Shown: positions 1 to 6,537 of the stretch, one piece after another
Numbering within the stretch: the first letter of the stretch is position 1
Layout: each line of letters begins with the position of its first letter
Source: CAWVWD01 sp965662365
GTDB taxonomy: Bacteria > Bacteroidota > Bacteroidia > Chitinophagales > Saprospiraceae
Direction of reading: 5' to 3'
Length of the DNA: 26,554 nucleotides
Assembly (NCBI GenBank): GCA_965662365.1
Contig: CBFIHR010000063.1
Location: forward strand, 1-26,554
Translations under genes and position numbers: made by a program
Notes under the pieces: model-generated
The model's database searches: none
What the model saw: only the letters and a program-made list of their open reading frames with translations
Told to the model about the DNA's origin: nothing

Positions 1-152
1 TCGAAAGTCGCAATTCTACGTCTTGATATTCCAAATACTTTAAAGAAATCGTCCCAAAAGGATTTGGCTTCTGCGTGTTCTTGCTCTGTATCTTTCCATT
101 CATTGGAGAAAGCGACCGCACGAGATTTTATTTCATTCCAGCTTAAGGGCAT
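1..152 (-). CDS. MmeI-type class I DNA methyltransferase, N-terminal fragment (runs off the window)
   Basis: Only the first 50 codons are inside the window, starting at the ATG complementary to 150-152. They begin MPLSWNEIKSRAVAFSNEW and continue through a segment with AKSFWDDFF and FGISRRR. This is the opening that I know from MmeI-type proteins, large class I SAM-dependent DNA methyltransferases that either work alone as type IIG restriction-modification enzymes or act in phage-defence operons. In those proteins this part is the helical N-terminal domain, and the methyltransferase motifs lie further on, outside the window. Nothing here tells whether a nuclease domain is present or whether the gene is intact. 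The gene points left, away from the tRNA-Arg at 711-784, so the defence function, if real, continues beyond the left edge. Confidence 0.7.
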   Translation of the reverse strand, partial: MPLSWNEIKSRAVAFSNEWKDTEQEHAEAKSFWDDFFKVFGISRRRIATF

Positions 153-489
153 GGGATTATGATTTTTAGGTTTCGTAAATCATCAAAAAATAAAAATAGT
201 GTTTTTTTCTATTGATTGTAATATAGATTTATCTTTTTTTTGAATTAAAATAGTAAATTAGCCAGCAATGATAGAAAACTAAATAAACATAACTTGTCCC
301 GAAATCTCGGGATAATCAAAATATAGAAAGCGTTTTACGTTACTCTTTGCAAAAAATCGCCAAATTTTTAAACAACGGAGGAAAGCATAAAACGCCTTTC
401 GCTTTTGCGTGACTTAGCCATAGGCAGGTACAGACATTCAGTAGTAATTGAGCTAGGGAAGGACAAGAGCAGCGGTAGCATAGACGAAG
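153..489. other. AT-rich intergenic stretch with two inverted repeats
   Basis: No believable gene is present. A short perfect hairpin (TCCCGA-AATC-TCGGGA) lies at 297-312. A longer-range pair of arms lies at 326-337 (GAAAGCGTTTTA) and 388-400 (TAAAACGCCTTTC, one base bulged). These may be the 5' part of a structured transcript that ends at the terminator at 575-600, but there is no perfect TAnnTTTG box upstream on the plus strand. The nearest is TACTCTTTG around 341-349, which has one base too many. Confidence 0.5.
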
Positions 490-558
490 CAACAAAAACG
501 ATAAGGAGCATGGCAGGGCATCCGCCCTCCTGCCATTTGCTCCTTATCGTTTTGTTGT
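490..558. repeat. Long, nearly perfect hairpin in non-coding DNA
   Basis: The arms AAAACGATAAGGAGCA (495-510) and TGCTCCTTATCGTTTT (538-553) are perfect complements. A second stem, ATGGCAGG (510-517) with CCTGCCAT (529-536), lies inside them, separated by two unpaired bases on the right side. The outer end extends a few more pairs with one bulge. The whole is about 28 bp of stem with an 11-base loop, far more than a simple terminator. It could be part of a small RNA, a MITE-like element or a repeat. An open reading frame crossing it (405-665) looks like chance because it reads through the inverted repeat. Confidence 0.7.
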
Positions 559-574
559 CGAGTTTCTTTATATT

Positions 575-600
575 AGGGCTTACGCCCTCGATTTTTTTTT
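575..600 (+). terminator. Rho-independent terminator, plus strand
   Basis: The hairpin AGGGC-TTAC-GCCCT (575-588) is followed after three bases by nine T residues (592-600). It sits just 3' of the long hairpin at 490-558 and there is no protein gene to terminate on this strand, which suggests that a non-coding RNA ends here. Confidence 0.5.
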
Positions 601-652
601 CGTACCGACGAATTTATTCGACAGGTAATAGTAGAACGATCATAACAGAAAC

Positions 653-696
653 AAAAAAACGGTAAACAACTGATTGACAGTTATTTACCGTTTTTT
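653..696. terminator. Bidirectional terminator downstream of tRNA-Arg
   Basis: The arms AAAAAACGGTAAA and TTTACCGTTTTTT, with AACTG/CAGTT continuing the stem towards an ATTGA loop, form a strong hairpin with a T-tract on both strands. Read on the minus strand it lies 14 bases after the tRNA-Arg 3' end, so it probably ends that transcript. It may also stop plus-strand transcription coming from the structured region to the left. Confidence 0.8.
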
Positions 697-710
697 AACA
701 ATTAGAATTG

Positions 711-784
711 TGAACCCGACAGGATTCGAACCTGTGACCGTCTCATTAGAAGTGAGATGCTCTATCCAGCTGAGCTACGGGTCC
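711..784 (-). tRNA. tRNA-Arg (anticodon TCT)
   Basis: Read on the minus strand, 74 bases fold as a complete cloverleaf. The acceptor arm pairs GGACCCG with CGGGTTC (one G-U pair), with A as discriminator. The D-arm contains AGCTGGATAGAGC. The anticodon stem TCTCA/TGAGA encloses the loop CTTCTAA, giving anticodon TCT, which reads AGA. The T-arm holds GGTTCGAATCC. CCA is not encoded. The gene stands alone, with its own promoter at 813-844 and a terminator at 653-696. tRNA genes are frequent integration sites, and the neighbouring restriction-type gene fits that, but I found no repeated copy of the tRNA 3' end in the window. Confidence 0.95.
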
Positions 785-812
785 AAACTATGTGTTTGCT
801 TTAAAAGCGATG

Positions 813-844
813 CAAATTTATAGCTATTTTATTAAAATAGCAAA
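813..844 (-). promoter_or_regulatory. Bacteroidota-type promoter of tRNA-Arg
   Basis: On the minus strand, TTTG (841-844) is followed by 20 bases and TAAATTTG (813-820). This matches the -33/-7 consensus (TTTG, about 19-21 bases, TAnnTTTG). The -7 box lies 28 bases before the tRNA 5' end. The spacer contains an AT-rich palindrome of unknown meaning. Confidence 0.75.
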
Positions 845-936
845 TAGTTTGTAATTATTTTTATAAACAAAGATAATTATTTTGATTCCAGCCCAACTAA
901 ATAGGATTATGTAGCAAAATAACTTAGGGGATTATT

Positions 937-983
937 TGTTCTTCGTACCAACCTTTAGGATAACAAGGTTCGCACGAAGAACA
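937..983 (-). terminator. Stable hairpin just after the TonB receptor gene
   Basis: The arms TGTTCTTCGT (937-946) and ACGAAGAACA (974-983) are perfect complements. A symmetric 4-base internal loop separates them from a second stem, ACCTT (951-955) with AAGGT (965-969). It begins 10 bases after the receptor's stop codon. No T-tract follows on the minus strand, so it may protect the mRNA 3' end or be a weak terminator. Confidence 0.5.
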
Positions 984-993
984 ACGTTTCCTG

Positions 994-3414
994 CTAAAAC
1001 TTCAAGTCCAATCCTACAAAATAATGTCTTCCAGCTTGTGGATATAAGCCCACAAATTGATCGACTACGCCGCCTGAATTATAGCGATAAATCCAAGCAT
1101 TCGACTCATATAAATGATTGAATGCATTACGAGTCAAAAATGTCAAGCGAATATTTTTTGCCCAATCTTGCTTCAAGCCTAAAGACAAGCGAATATCAGT
1201 TGTTGCGAACGCATCTAAAGACGAACTTTCTAAACTGGTATTATCAATAAATTGCTGGCCGACGTATTTATACATAACTGCCGCTTCTGTATTAATCACC
1301 TCATTTTCAAAAGGCGTAAAAATCACTTCTGCTGCTGCGATAAGATTCGGAGAAAAAGCAATGTCGGTATTTCCGTGATTTATCGTGATTTGACTGCCCC
1401 AATTGTCCCAATCGTCCACATATTCTACAAAATCAATGATTTTATTTTCACTAAAAGTTGCATTAGCTTGAACCTCAAGCCAGTCTGTTAGTTTTGCTCC
1501 ACCAACTAATTCTAAACCTAAGCGATAAGACTTATCGACATTTGTACGAATCGGCGAACCGACATCATTGATCTGCCCTGTCAATACCAACTGATTATCA
1601 TATCTCATATAATATACGTTTGTATTGAATGAAAATTTGTCGAAAGACAACCGATTCCCTAACTCGAAATCATGCAACCGCTCTGAAGTCGGAACAGCAT
1701 CAGTCGGTGCATCCGTAAAATCACCACGATTTGGCTCTCGATTCGCCATAGCGTAAGAAAAGTAAAAATCAACTTTCTCATTTTGTTGGAATGTCAGCCC
1801 TACCTTCGGATTCAAGAAATTGAACCGATGCGATTGAGAAACGTCTCGTTTATCATTATCAATACCCGTAATATTATAATCTATAAAACGATATTGAACA
1901 TCTGCAAAAGCATTTAATTTTTCCGTTAATTGATAATTCACTTTCGTGTAAATATTCGCATCGAGCTTCTCTCCTACTCCTGCGTAATATAAAATTCCGA
2001 CATCTGAAAAAGTTTGATTCAAAGTTTCCGAGGCTTCCGAAGCCCAAACACTTTCCCCAAAATGATCCCCAATGTAATTATTCAATGCTCCACCAACAAT
2101 CAGGTTTAATTTAGAATTTGGAGTGTACGTGTAGGAAGCCGTCGCACCATAAAAATGATTATCCAACCAGCGACGACGTACTAAGTCTGTTTCTGAAGTG
2201 TCTGTAATAAAATTACTTAAATTGTAATAATCGACCGCTTCCCCAGCTTTGTATTCTTCATAATAACCTTTTCCACGCGTATAATGCAAGGCAGCACTCA
2301 ACGCCCCTTTTTCAAACTCGTGTTTATACAATAATTGATAATAAGTCTGTTGATAATTATCCACTTGATTATCATAAGGATCGCCGGAGCGTTCTGTTCC
2401 TGCTTCGTTGAAAGTTCTATTTGTTTCCAAAACTTCAGGAGCAACACCATACCAGGCCTGATACGTCACTTCTTTACCATGAAAATTAATAAATTCTAAA
2501 GAGTTGTTTTTTCCAATATAACTGGCCGATAAATAATAAGACCATAGATCAGAAGTTGCACGGTCGATATAGCCGTCAGATTGAATTAATGACGCACGAC
2601 CATTAATATTAAAATTCCCTTTTAGACCAGAGTCAAAACTGACGTTCGAACGCAACGTACCAAATGAGCCAATTCCGGCATCAATTCCTACAAAAGGTTC
2701 TGCTTTTGTCCTGTCGGTTTCTAAGTTGATTGTTCCACCAAACGCCCCAGCACCATTTGTTGAAGTACCGACACCACGCTGAATCTGAATACTACCAGCC
2801 GAAGAAACAATATCTGGTAAATTTACCCAAAAAACGCCTTGTGACTCGGCATCATTGACTGGAATACCATTAATAGTTACATTAATACGAGAAGGATCCG
2901 TTCCTCGAATTCGGATTCCGGTGTAACCAATACCATGACCAGCATCAGAGGTGACGACCGTCGAAGGAGTCATTTGTAACAAGTACGGCACATCTTGCCC
3001 CAGATTATTCGCCTCCAGTTCTTCCTTACTCATATCATAGTAAGTCATCGGTGTCAATTCAGTTGCTCTCAAAGGATTCGCTCGAATGATAGGTAAGATT
3101 TGAACATCACTCGCTTTAGCTTTGAGCTCAAAAGTAAGGTTCACAGAACGATCCTTTATGACAACCGTTTCCGAAATCGACTCGTACCCAAGGTAAGATA
3201 CTAACACAACATAACTTCTCGGAGCGAGGTCTTCAATGATAAATTTCCCGTTATAATCGGCCGATGCACCTTTTGAGTTTTCTTCAACAATTACATTTGC
3301 ACCAAGCAAAGCTTCACCCGTTACTGCATCTTTTACAATACCTGTAATCGAGTATTGACCAAATGAAAATACGTAAGATAGTACACACAAAGCTGTTAAA
3401 ACAACCTGTTTCAT
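994..3414 (-). CDS. TonB-dependent outer-membrane receptor under a TPP riboswitch, probable thiamin transporter
   Basis: This is an 806-residue outer-membrane active transporter. Residues 1-19 are a signal peptide. Residues about 22-108 form a carboxypeptidase-regulatory-like domain (ITGIVKDAVTGEALLGANV). A plug domain follows at about 125-235, with the usual IRIRGTDPSRINVTINGIPV and RGVGTSTNGAGAFGGTINL stretches. The rest is the 22-stranded barrel ending in ...VGLDLKF with the C-terminal aromatic residue. The substrate is inferred from the leader: a TPP riboswitch 243 bases upstream on the same strand. TPP-riboswitch-controlled TonB receptors are an established thiamin-uptake class in Bacteroidota. 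No inner-membrane thiamin permease (PnuT type) or thi biosynthesis gene is next to it here, so the partner must lie elsewhere. Without the riboswitch I could not have assigned a substrate. The start is the ATG at 3412-3414. Confidence 0.88.
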   Translation of the reverse strand: MKQVVLTALCVLSYVFSFGQYSITGIVKDAVTGEALLGANVIVEENSKGASADYNGKFIIEDLAPRSYVVLVSYLGYESISETVVIKDRSVNLTFELKAKASDVQILPIIRANPLRATELTPMTYYDMSKEELEANNLGQDVPYLLQMTPSTVVTSDAGHGIGYTGIRIRGTDPSRINVTINGIPVNDAESQGVFWVNLPDIVSSAGSIQIQRGVGTSTNGAGAFGGTINLETDRTKAEPFVGIDAGIGSFGTLRSNVSFDSGLKGNFNINGRASLIQSDGYIDRATSDLWSYYLSASYIGKNNSLEFINFHGKEVTYQAWYGVAPEVLETNRTFNEAGTERSGDPYDNQVDNYQQTYYQLLYKHEFEKGALSAALHYTRGKGYYEEYKAGEAVDYYNLSNFITDTSETDLVRRRWLDNHFYGATASYTYTPNSKLNLIVGGALNNYIGDHFGESVWASEASETLNQTFSDVGILYYAGVGEKLDANIYTKVNYQLTEKLNAFADVQYRFIDYNITGIDNDKRDVSQSHRFNFLNPKVGLTFQQNEKVDFYFSYAMANREPNRGDFTDAPTDAVPTSERLHDFELGNRLSFDKFSFNTNVYYMRYDNQLVLTGQINDVGSPIRTNVDKSYRLGLELVGGAKLTDWLEVQANATFSENKIIDFVEYVDDWDNWGSQITINHGNTDIAFSPNLIAAAEVIFTPFENEVINTEAAVMYKYVGQQFIDNTSLESSSLDAFATTDIRLSLGLKQDWAKNIRLTFLTRNAFNHLYESNAWIYRYNSGGVVDQFVGLYPQAGRHYFVGLDLKF

Positions 3415-3526
3415 AATTCCAATAATTTTGAAAACTACTGTAAACGGTTAATATTATCCGACTATCTTAGTGTTCAAATTATATTCGAACAACTAAAATG
3501 ATGGCTTTTAATCGTTTGTAGCATTA

Positions 3527-3545
3527 AAAAAATCGGAGTGATTTA
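3527..3545 (-). terminator. Possible weak terminator in the riboswitch leader
   Basis: On the minus strand AAATC-ACTCC-GATTT is followed by a run of T, giving a 5-bp stem with a 5-base loop. It lies between the TPP aptamer and the receptor start and could be the expression platform, but it is short and AT-rich. A separate 9-bp hairpin (AATTAATCA/TGATTAATT, 3564-3591) lies between it and the aptamer and has no T-run. Confidence 0.3.
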
Positions 3546-3656
3546 GTTTGGTAAGTTATTCGGAATTAATCAATAGATTCACTGATTAATTATTTAACAA
3601 CTAAGAAAAATTGTTAAATCTGAGAAGTGTTTAATTAATATTTCATAATTAAAAAA

Positions 3657-3773
3657 GTAATGTTCCTTACCAGAATTACCTGGCCAGGTTCCCGATATTT
3701 GATTTACTTTTGAATCAAATATACATGAGTATGATCTCAGCCTGTTAGTTTACTAACGTAGCACCCCATTTAC
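3657..3773 (-). promoter_or_regulatory. TPP riboswitch (THI element)
   Basis: Read on the minus strand the aptamer has the expected parts in order. P1 is GTAAATG paired with CATTAC (one extra A). Then come GGGGTGC and the conserved CTGAGA (complement of 3735-3740). A variable P3 arm follows with a perfect ATATTTGATT/AATCAAATAT stem. Next is the pyrophosphate-sensing arm ACCTG-G-CCAG-GTAATT-CTGG, then TAAGGAA. The usual CTGG/CCAG pair of this arm is swapped to CCAG/CTGG, a compensatory change that supports the fold. It lies 243 bases upstream of the TonB receptor and presumably lowers its expression when thiamin pyrophosphate is plentiful. Confidence 0.88.
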
Positions 3774-3778
3774 AATCG

Positions 3779-3786
3779 CAAATTTA
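3779..3786 (-). promoter_or_regulatory. -7 promoter box of the riboswitch-receptor transcript
   Basis: TAAATTTG on the minus strand matches TAnnTTTG exactly and lies 5 bases before the first riboswitch base, so the RNA would start at the aptamer. The -33 position reads TTAG rather than TTTG. Confidence 0.55.
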
Positions 3787-4189
3787 GGTTACGAAATTGA
3801 ATTATTCTAATCTACTCTCCTATATTTGAAATTCTAAAAATCCGTTCTATCGAATCAAGCGGTTTGTCTATCCAATAAATATTCTGATAATTAACTAAGA
3901 ATCAAGTCAATAACAAGGTTTTGTTCTCGACTATACCTGCAGTCATTTTTTTGAATAAAAATAACTTTCTTGTAAAAAAATGGAGTCTAAACTTTTCGGG
4001 TTCAAATTATCTTTATGAGGAAATCCTTTTAGAATAATAAAAAAACTAATCCGCTGTTTTTTTGTAAGAAATGCTCAAGACACACGCTTTAAATTAATCT
4101 GTATTATGAGTTTTTTTATTTTAATCAACACTAAAATAGGTGAATTATTAGCAAAGACGTTATTTTTACAACCACTGAAATAACGATAA
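3787..4189. other. Intergenic region between divergent genes
   Basis: About 400 AT-rich bases separate the riboswitch promoter from the rightward methyltransferase-like gene. I see no open frame of substance, no RNA gene and no perfect TAnnTTTG box on the plus strand. The promoter of the next gene is not recognisable. Confidence 0.5.
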
Positions 4190-4921
4190 ATGAATAAACT
4201 AATCACATACATCTACACTTTTTTTTGCTACTTCCTAACAACTACAGTTTTACTGTATTTCGTTGGTTTTTATCAAAACGTGTTTGTACCTAAACAAATT
4301 AGTGCCGAAGCCAGTACTGGAATCAATGGATTAGATGTTATTCGGAATTTTTCTTTGATCTTACTCTTCGGACTCCAGCACAGCATTATGGCTCGTAATT
4401 GGTTCAAAAAATGGTGGAAAGAAATCATTCCTGCCTCCGTTGAACGAGTGACTTATTTACTTTTTTCAAGTATCATCTTAGGCATTATCATATTATTTTG
4501 GCAACCGATTAACGTCGTTATCTGGGATTTTCGAGGTTCAGCCTCAGCTGTATTTATTAACGGGTTGAGCATTTTGGGTTTAGGCATTATCGGAGTCAGT
4601 ATCCTATCTTTAAATGCAGTTGATTTTAGTGGATGGCGACAGGTTCAGGCTTCCGCCAATGATAGGGGCGAGTCCAAATTACAAACACCTTTGCTTTATA
4701 AATTTGTTCGGCATCCAATATACTTTGGATTTCTGATCTCCTTTTGGGCAACACCTTATTTAACACTTGGTCACTTCTTTTTTGCATTTCTAATGTCGGC
4801 ATACATATACGTTGGTGCTGCCTTAGAAGAGCGAAATTTATTAGAACAATTTGGGTTAGAATATCGGATTTATCAGCAAGAAGTAGCCATGCTGATACCT
4901 TTTTTAAAATTTCCATTTTGA
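4190..4921 (+). CDS. MddA/NnrU-like integral-membrane methyltransferase (possible methanethiol S-methyltransferase)
   Basis: This is a 243-residue membrane protein with about five or six hydrophobic segments. It carries LLFGLQHSIMAR (58-69), PASVERVTYLLFSS (81-94), FWQPINVVIWD (103-113), LLYKFVRHPIYFGFLISFWA (168-187) and GAALEERNLLEQFGLEYRIY (209-228). This order of motifs is the one I know from MddA, which methylates methanethiol to dimethyl sulfide with SAM. The RHP and EER elements are shared with the wider NnrU/isoprenylcysteine methyltransferase fold, where they bind SAM. The length is close to that of MddA. Substrate assignment rests on this resemblance only, and another small thiol or lipid is possible. 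No sulfur-metabolism gene is adjacent. The next gene starts 91 bases further on with its own -7 box. Confidence 0.65.
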   Translation: MNKLITYIYTFFCYFLTTTVLLYFVGFYQNVFVPKQISAEASTGINGLDVIRNFSLILLFGLQHSIMARNWFKKWWKEIIPASVERVTYLLFSSIILGIIILFWQPINVVIWDFRGSASAVFINGLSILGLGIIGVSILSLNAVDFSGWRQVQASANDRGESKLQTPLLYKFVRHPIYFGFLISFWATPYLTLGHFFFAFLMSAYIYVGAALEERNLLEQFGLEYRIYQQEVAMLIPFLKFPF

Positions 4922-4960
4922 TAAATTTAGGAACAATAAGCAAACATTAAATATTTTTTA

Positions 4961-4968
4961 TACGTTTG
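4961..4968 (+). promoter_or_regulatory. -7 promoter box before the barrel protein gene
   Basis: TACGTTTG matches TAnnTTTG and lies 44 bases before the ATG at 5013. I see no TTTG at the -33 position. Confidence 0.4.
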
Positions 4969-5012
4969 TCTCAATTATAGGTAATTGATAACTTTTTTAA
5001 ACAAAAATAGAA

Positions 5013-5657
5013 ATGATGAAACGAATTTTTCTTTTAGCAATCATGATTTTCGCATTAAATTCAGTGGACGCACAATTATTAAAATACGGCCTTCGAGTAG
5101 GTGCTGCAACAAGTTCTGTTGCGGACTCCGAAGCCTTAAAGTTTTCTGATGGAGCAGATAGTTTATTAATGAAAATGGAAAGTTCACACTTTGGTTTTCA
5201 TGTTGGTGGCTTTGCACGAGTAACGGTTAAAGATTTCTTCATTCAGCCAGAAGTATTATTTAATACTCGTGGACATAATTATACACTTGCTAACCTTAGC
5301 ACCAGTCAACAACAAATTTTAGACGACCGATTCAGCACTTTAGATATTCCAATAATTGTTGGATACAAATTTTCGGCCTTGCGTTTTCAGGCTGGTGCAG
5401 TCGGCTCGATGACCTTGACGAATACAAATGATTTGGTAGAATTTTTTGATGAACAAGAGGATTTAGTAAGTACTTTACAAGGCTTCAACTGGGGCTGGCA
5501 AGCAGGTTTAGGTTTAGATATTGCTAAGTTCGTCATTGATATTAAGTACGAAGGAAACTTCCAACGTGTCGGAAATAACATCATAATTGATGGAAATACT
5601 TACGATTTCAATGGTCGTGCAAACCGATTTATCGTAACTTTCGGTTATGCTTTCTAA
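5013..5657 (+). CDS. PorT-family outer-membrane beta-barrel protein
   Basis: This 214-residue protein has a signal peptide at residues 1-20 ending VDA-Q, then a chain of alternating hydrophobic strands: KYGLRVGAATSS, SHFGFHVGGFARVTVKDFFI, QPEVLFNT, DIPIIVGYKFSALRFQAGAVGS, WGWQAGLGLDIAKFVIDIKYEG. It ends RFIVTFGYAF with the terminal phenylalanine typical of barrel proteins. This layout fits the eight-stranded PorT/OMP_b-brl family common in Bacteroidota, whose members mostly lack a known role. The family is fairly sure, the function is unknown. It may be transcribed with the next gene, since only 82 bases separate them, but a hairpin of 9-bp repeats occupies that space. Confidence 0.8.
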   Translation: MMKRIFLLAIMIFALNSVDAQLLKYGLRVGAATSSVADSEALKFSDGADSLLMKMESSHFGFHVGGFARVTVKDFFIQPEVLFNTRGHNYTLANLSTSQQQILDDRFSTLDIPIIVGYKFSALRFQAGAVGSMTLTNTNDLVEFFDEQEDLVSTLQGFNWGWQAGLGLDIAKFVIDIKYEGNFQRVGNNIIIDGNTYDFNGRANRFIVTFGYAF

Positions 5658-5669
5658 AGAGATTTAGCT

Positions 5670-5731
5670 AGTTTTAGTGGTTTGAGTAATTATATTACAA
5701 AACAACTCAAACCACTAAAACTATCACAACT
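5670..5731. repeat. Junction hairpin built of 9-bp repeats
   Basis: The left arm TAGTTTTAGTGGTTTGAGT (5669-5687) and right arm ACTCAAACCACTAAAACTA (5705-5723) are a perfect 19-bp inverted repeat with a 17-base loop. Each arm is two units of a 9-mer: AGTTTTAGT GGTTTGAGT on the left, ACTCAAACC ACTAAAACT on the right, the latter followed by a decayed unit ATCACAACT to 5731. The element starts 13 bases after a stop codon and ends 8 bases before the next ATG. The same 9-mer words recur at 25778-25859 and 26477-26548. Confidence 0.8.
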
Positions 5732-5739
5732 ACAAAATC

Positions 5740-6336
5740 ATGTTCTACGAGTTTAAAGGCTTTAAACCAGTCGTTCACGAATCCGCTTACGTACATCCAC
5801 AAGCTGTTATTACAGGCAATGTTATTATTGGTAAAAATGTATATATCGGTCCTTGTGCTGCTATTCGAGGCGACTGGGGCGGCATTATTATTGAAGATGG
5901 CTGTAATGTGCAAGAAAACTGTACGATTCACATGTTTCCTGGCGTAACCGTGCGGCTAAAAGAAGGCGCTCATATCGGTCACGGAGCAGTAATTCACGGA
6001 GCGACAATCGGTCGAAATGCCTTAATTGGAATGAACGCAGTAATTATGGACAGGGTCGAAATTGGCGACGAAAGCATCGTTGGAGCCTTAGCTTTTGTAA
6101 AAGCAGATACGATTATTCCGAGACGCAGTCTGGTTGTTGGTAGCCCTGCAAAAATCATTCGTCAAGTAACTGATGATATGATTAATTGGAAAACCAAAGG
6201 AACAGAATTATACCAACAGCTACCCTCTGAATTGTACGAAACCTTAAAACCTTGTGAACCATTAAGGGTAATTCCGGCAAATCAACCAAAGCAGGAAGTC
6301 TTGTTTGAAACTTGGAATCAGGTAAAACAAAATTGA
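5740..6336 (+). CDS. PaaY/gamma-carbonic-anhydrase-like hexapeptide-repeat protein
   Basis: This 198-residue protein is a left-handed beta-helix, as shown by hexapeptide repeats from about residue 20 to 125 (AVITGNVIIGKNVYIGPCAA, AHIGHGAVIHGATIGRNALI). The presumed metal ligands of the gamma-carbonic anhydrase family are present: His64 in CTIH, and His81 and His86 in HIGHGAVIHG. GSPAKIIR (134-141) followed by a C-terminal helix with WKTKGTELYQ closely resembles PaaY and CaiE. PaaY is a thioesterase that removes stalled CoA intermediates of phenylacetate breakdown, while others of the family are carbonic anhydrases. No phenylacetate or carnitine genes are nearby, so the true activity is open. 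It would act as a cytoplasmic trimer. Confidence 0.8.
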   Translation: MFYEFKGFKPVVHESAYVHPQAVITGNVIIGKNVYIGPCAAIRGDWGGIIIEDGCNVQENCTIHMFPGVTVRLKEGAHIGHGAVIHGATIGRNALIGMNAVIMDRVEIGDESIVGALAFVKADTIIPRRSLVVGSPAKIIRQVTDDMINWKTKGTELYQQLPSELYETLKPCEPLRVIPANQPKQEVLFETWNQVKQN

Positions 6337-6488
6337 TTTAAAAAATTGAAATCTCACTTCAAATTAATTTTACTTAATTTCCGATAACTTACAAACGCCC
6401 CTCTTAATACCTCACTTGTATTGATTGATAGATTTCGACAATTGCATTAAACCATTGTTAAACCTTACGAATTATAATTTTAACATTT

Positions 6489-6496
6489 TACATTTG
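6489..6496 (+). promoter_or_regulatory. -7 promoter box of the HtrA-like protease gene
   Basis: TACATTTG matches TAnnTTTG and lies 41 bases before the ATG at 6538. The -33 position reads TTAC, a half match. The remaining 150 bases after the PaaY-like gene hold nothing else that I recognise. Confidence 0.5.
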
Positions 6497-6537
6497 TAGC
6501 AGTTTAATCAACTCAACCATTCATAAAAATCAGAAAG

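Noticed and set aside
405..665. Open frame of 86 codons on the plus strand
   Set aside because: It reads straight through the long inverted repeat and the T9 terminator, has low-quality composition and no recognisable homologue.
5740..6336. Calling the hexapeptide protein a phenylacetate-pathway PaaY outright
   Set aside because: Sequence is PaaY-like but no paa genes are near, and the metal-binding histidines also fit gamma-carbonic anhydrases; the name is left general.
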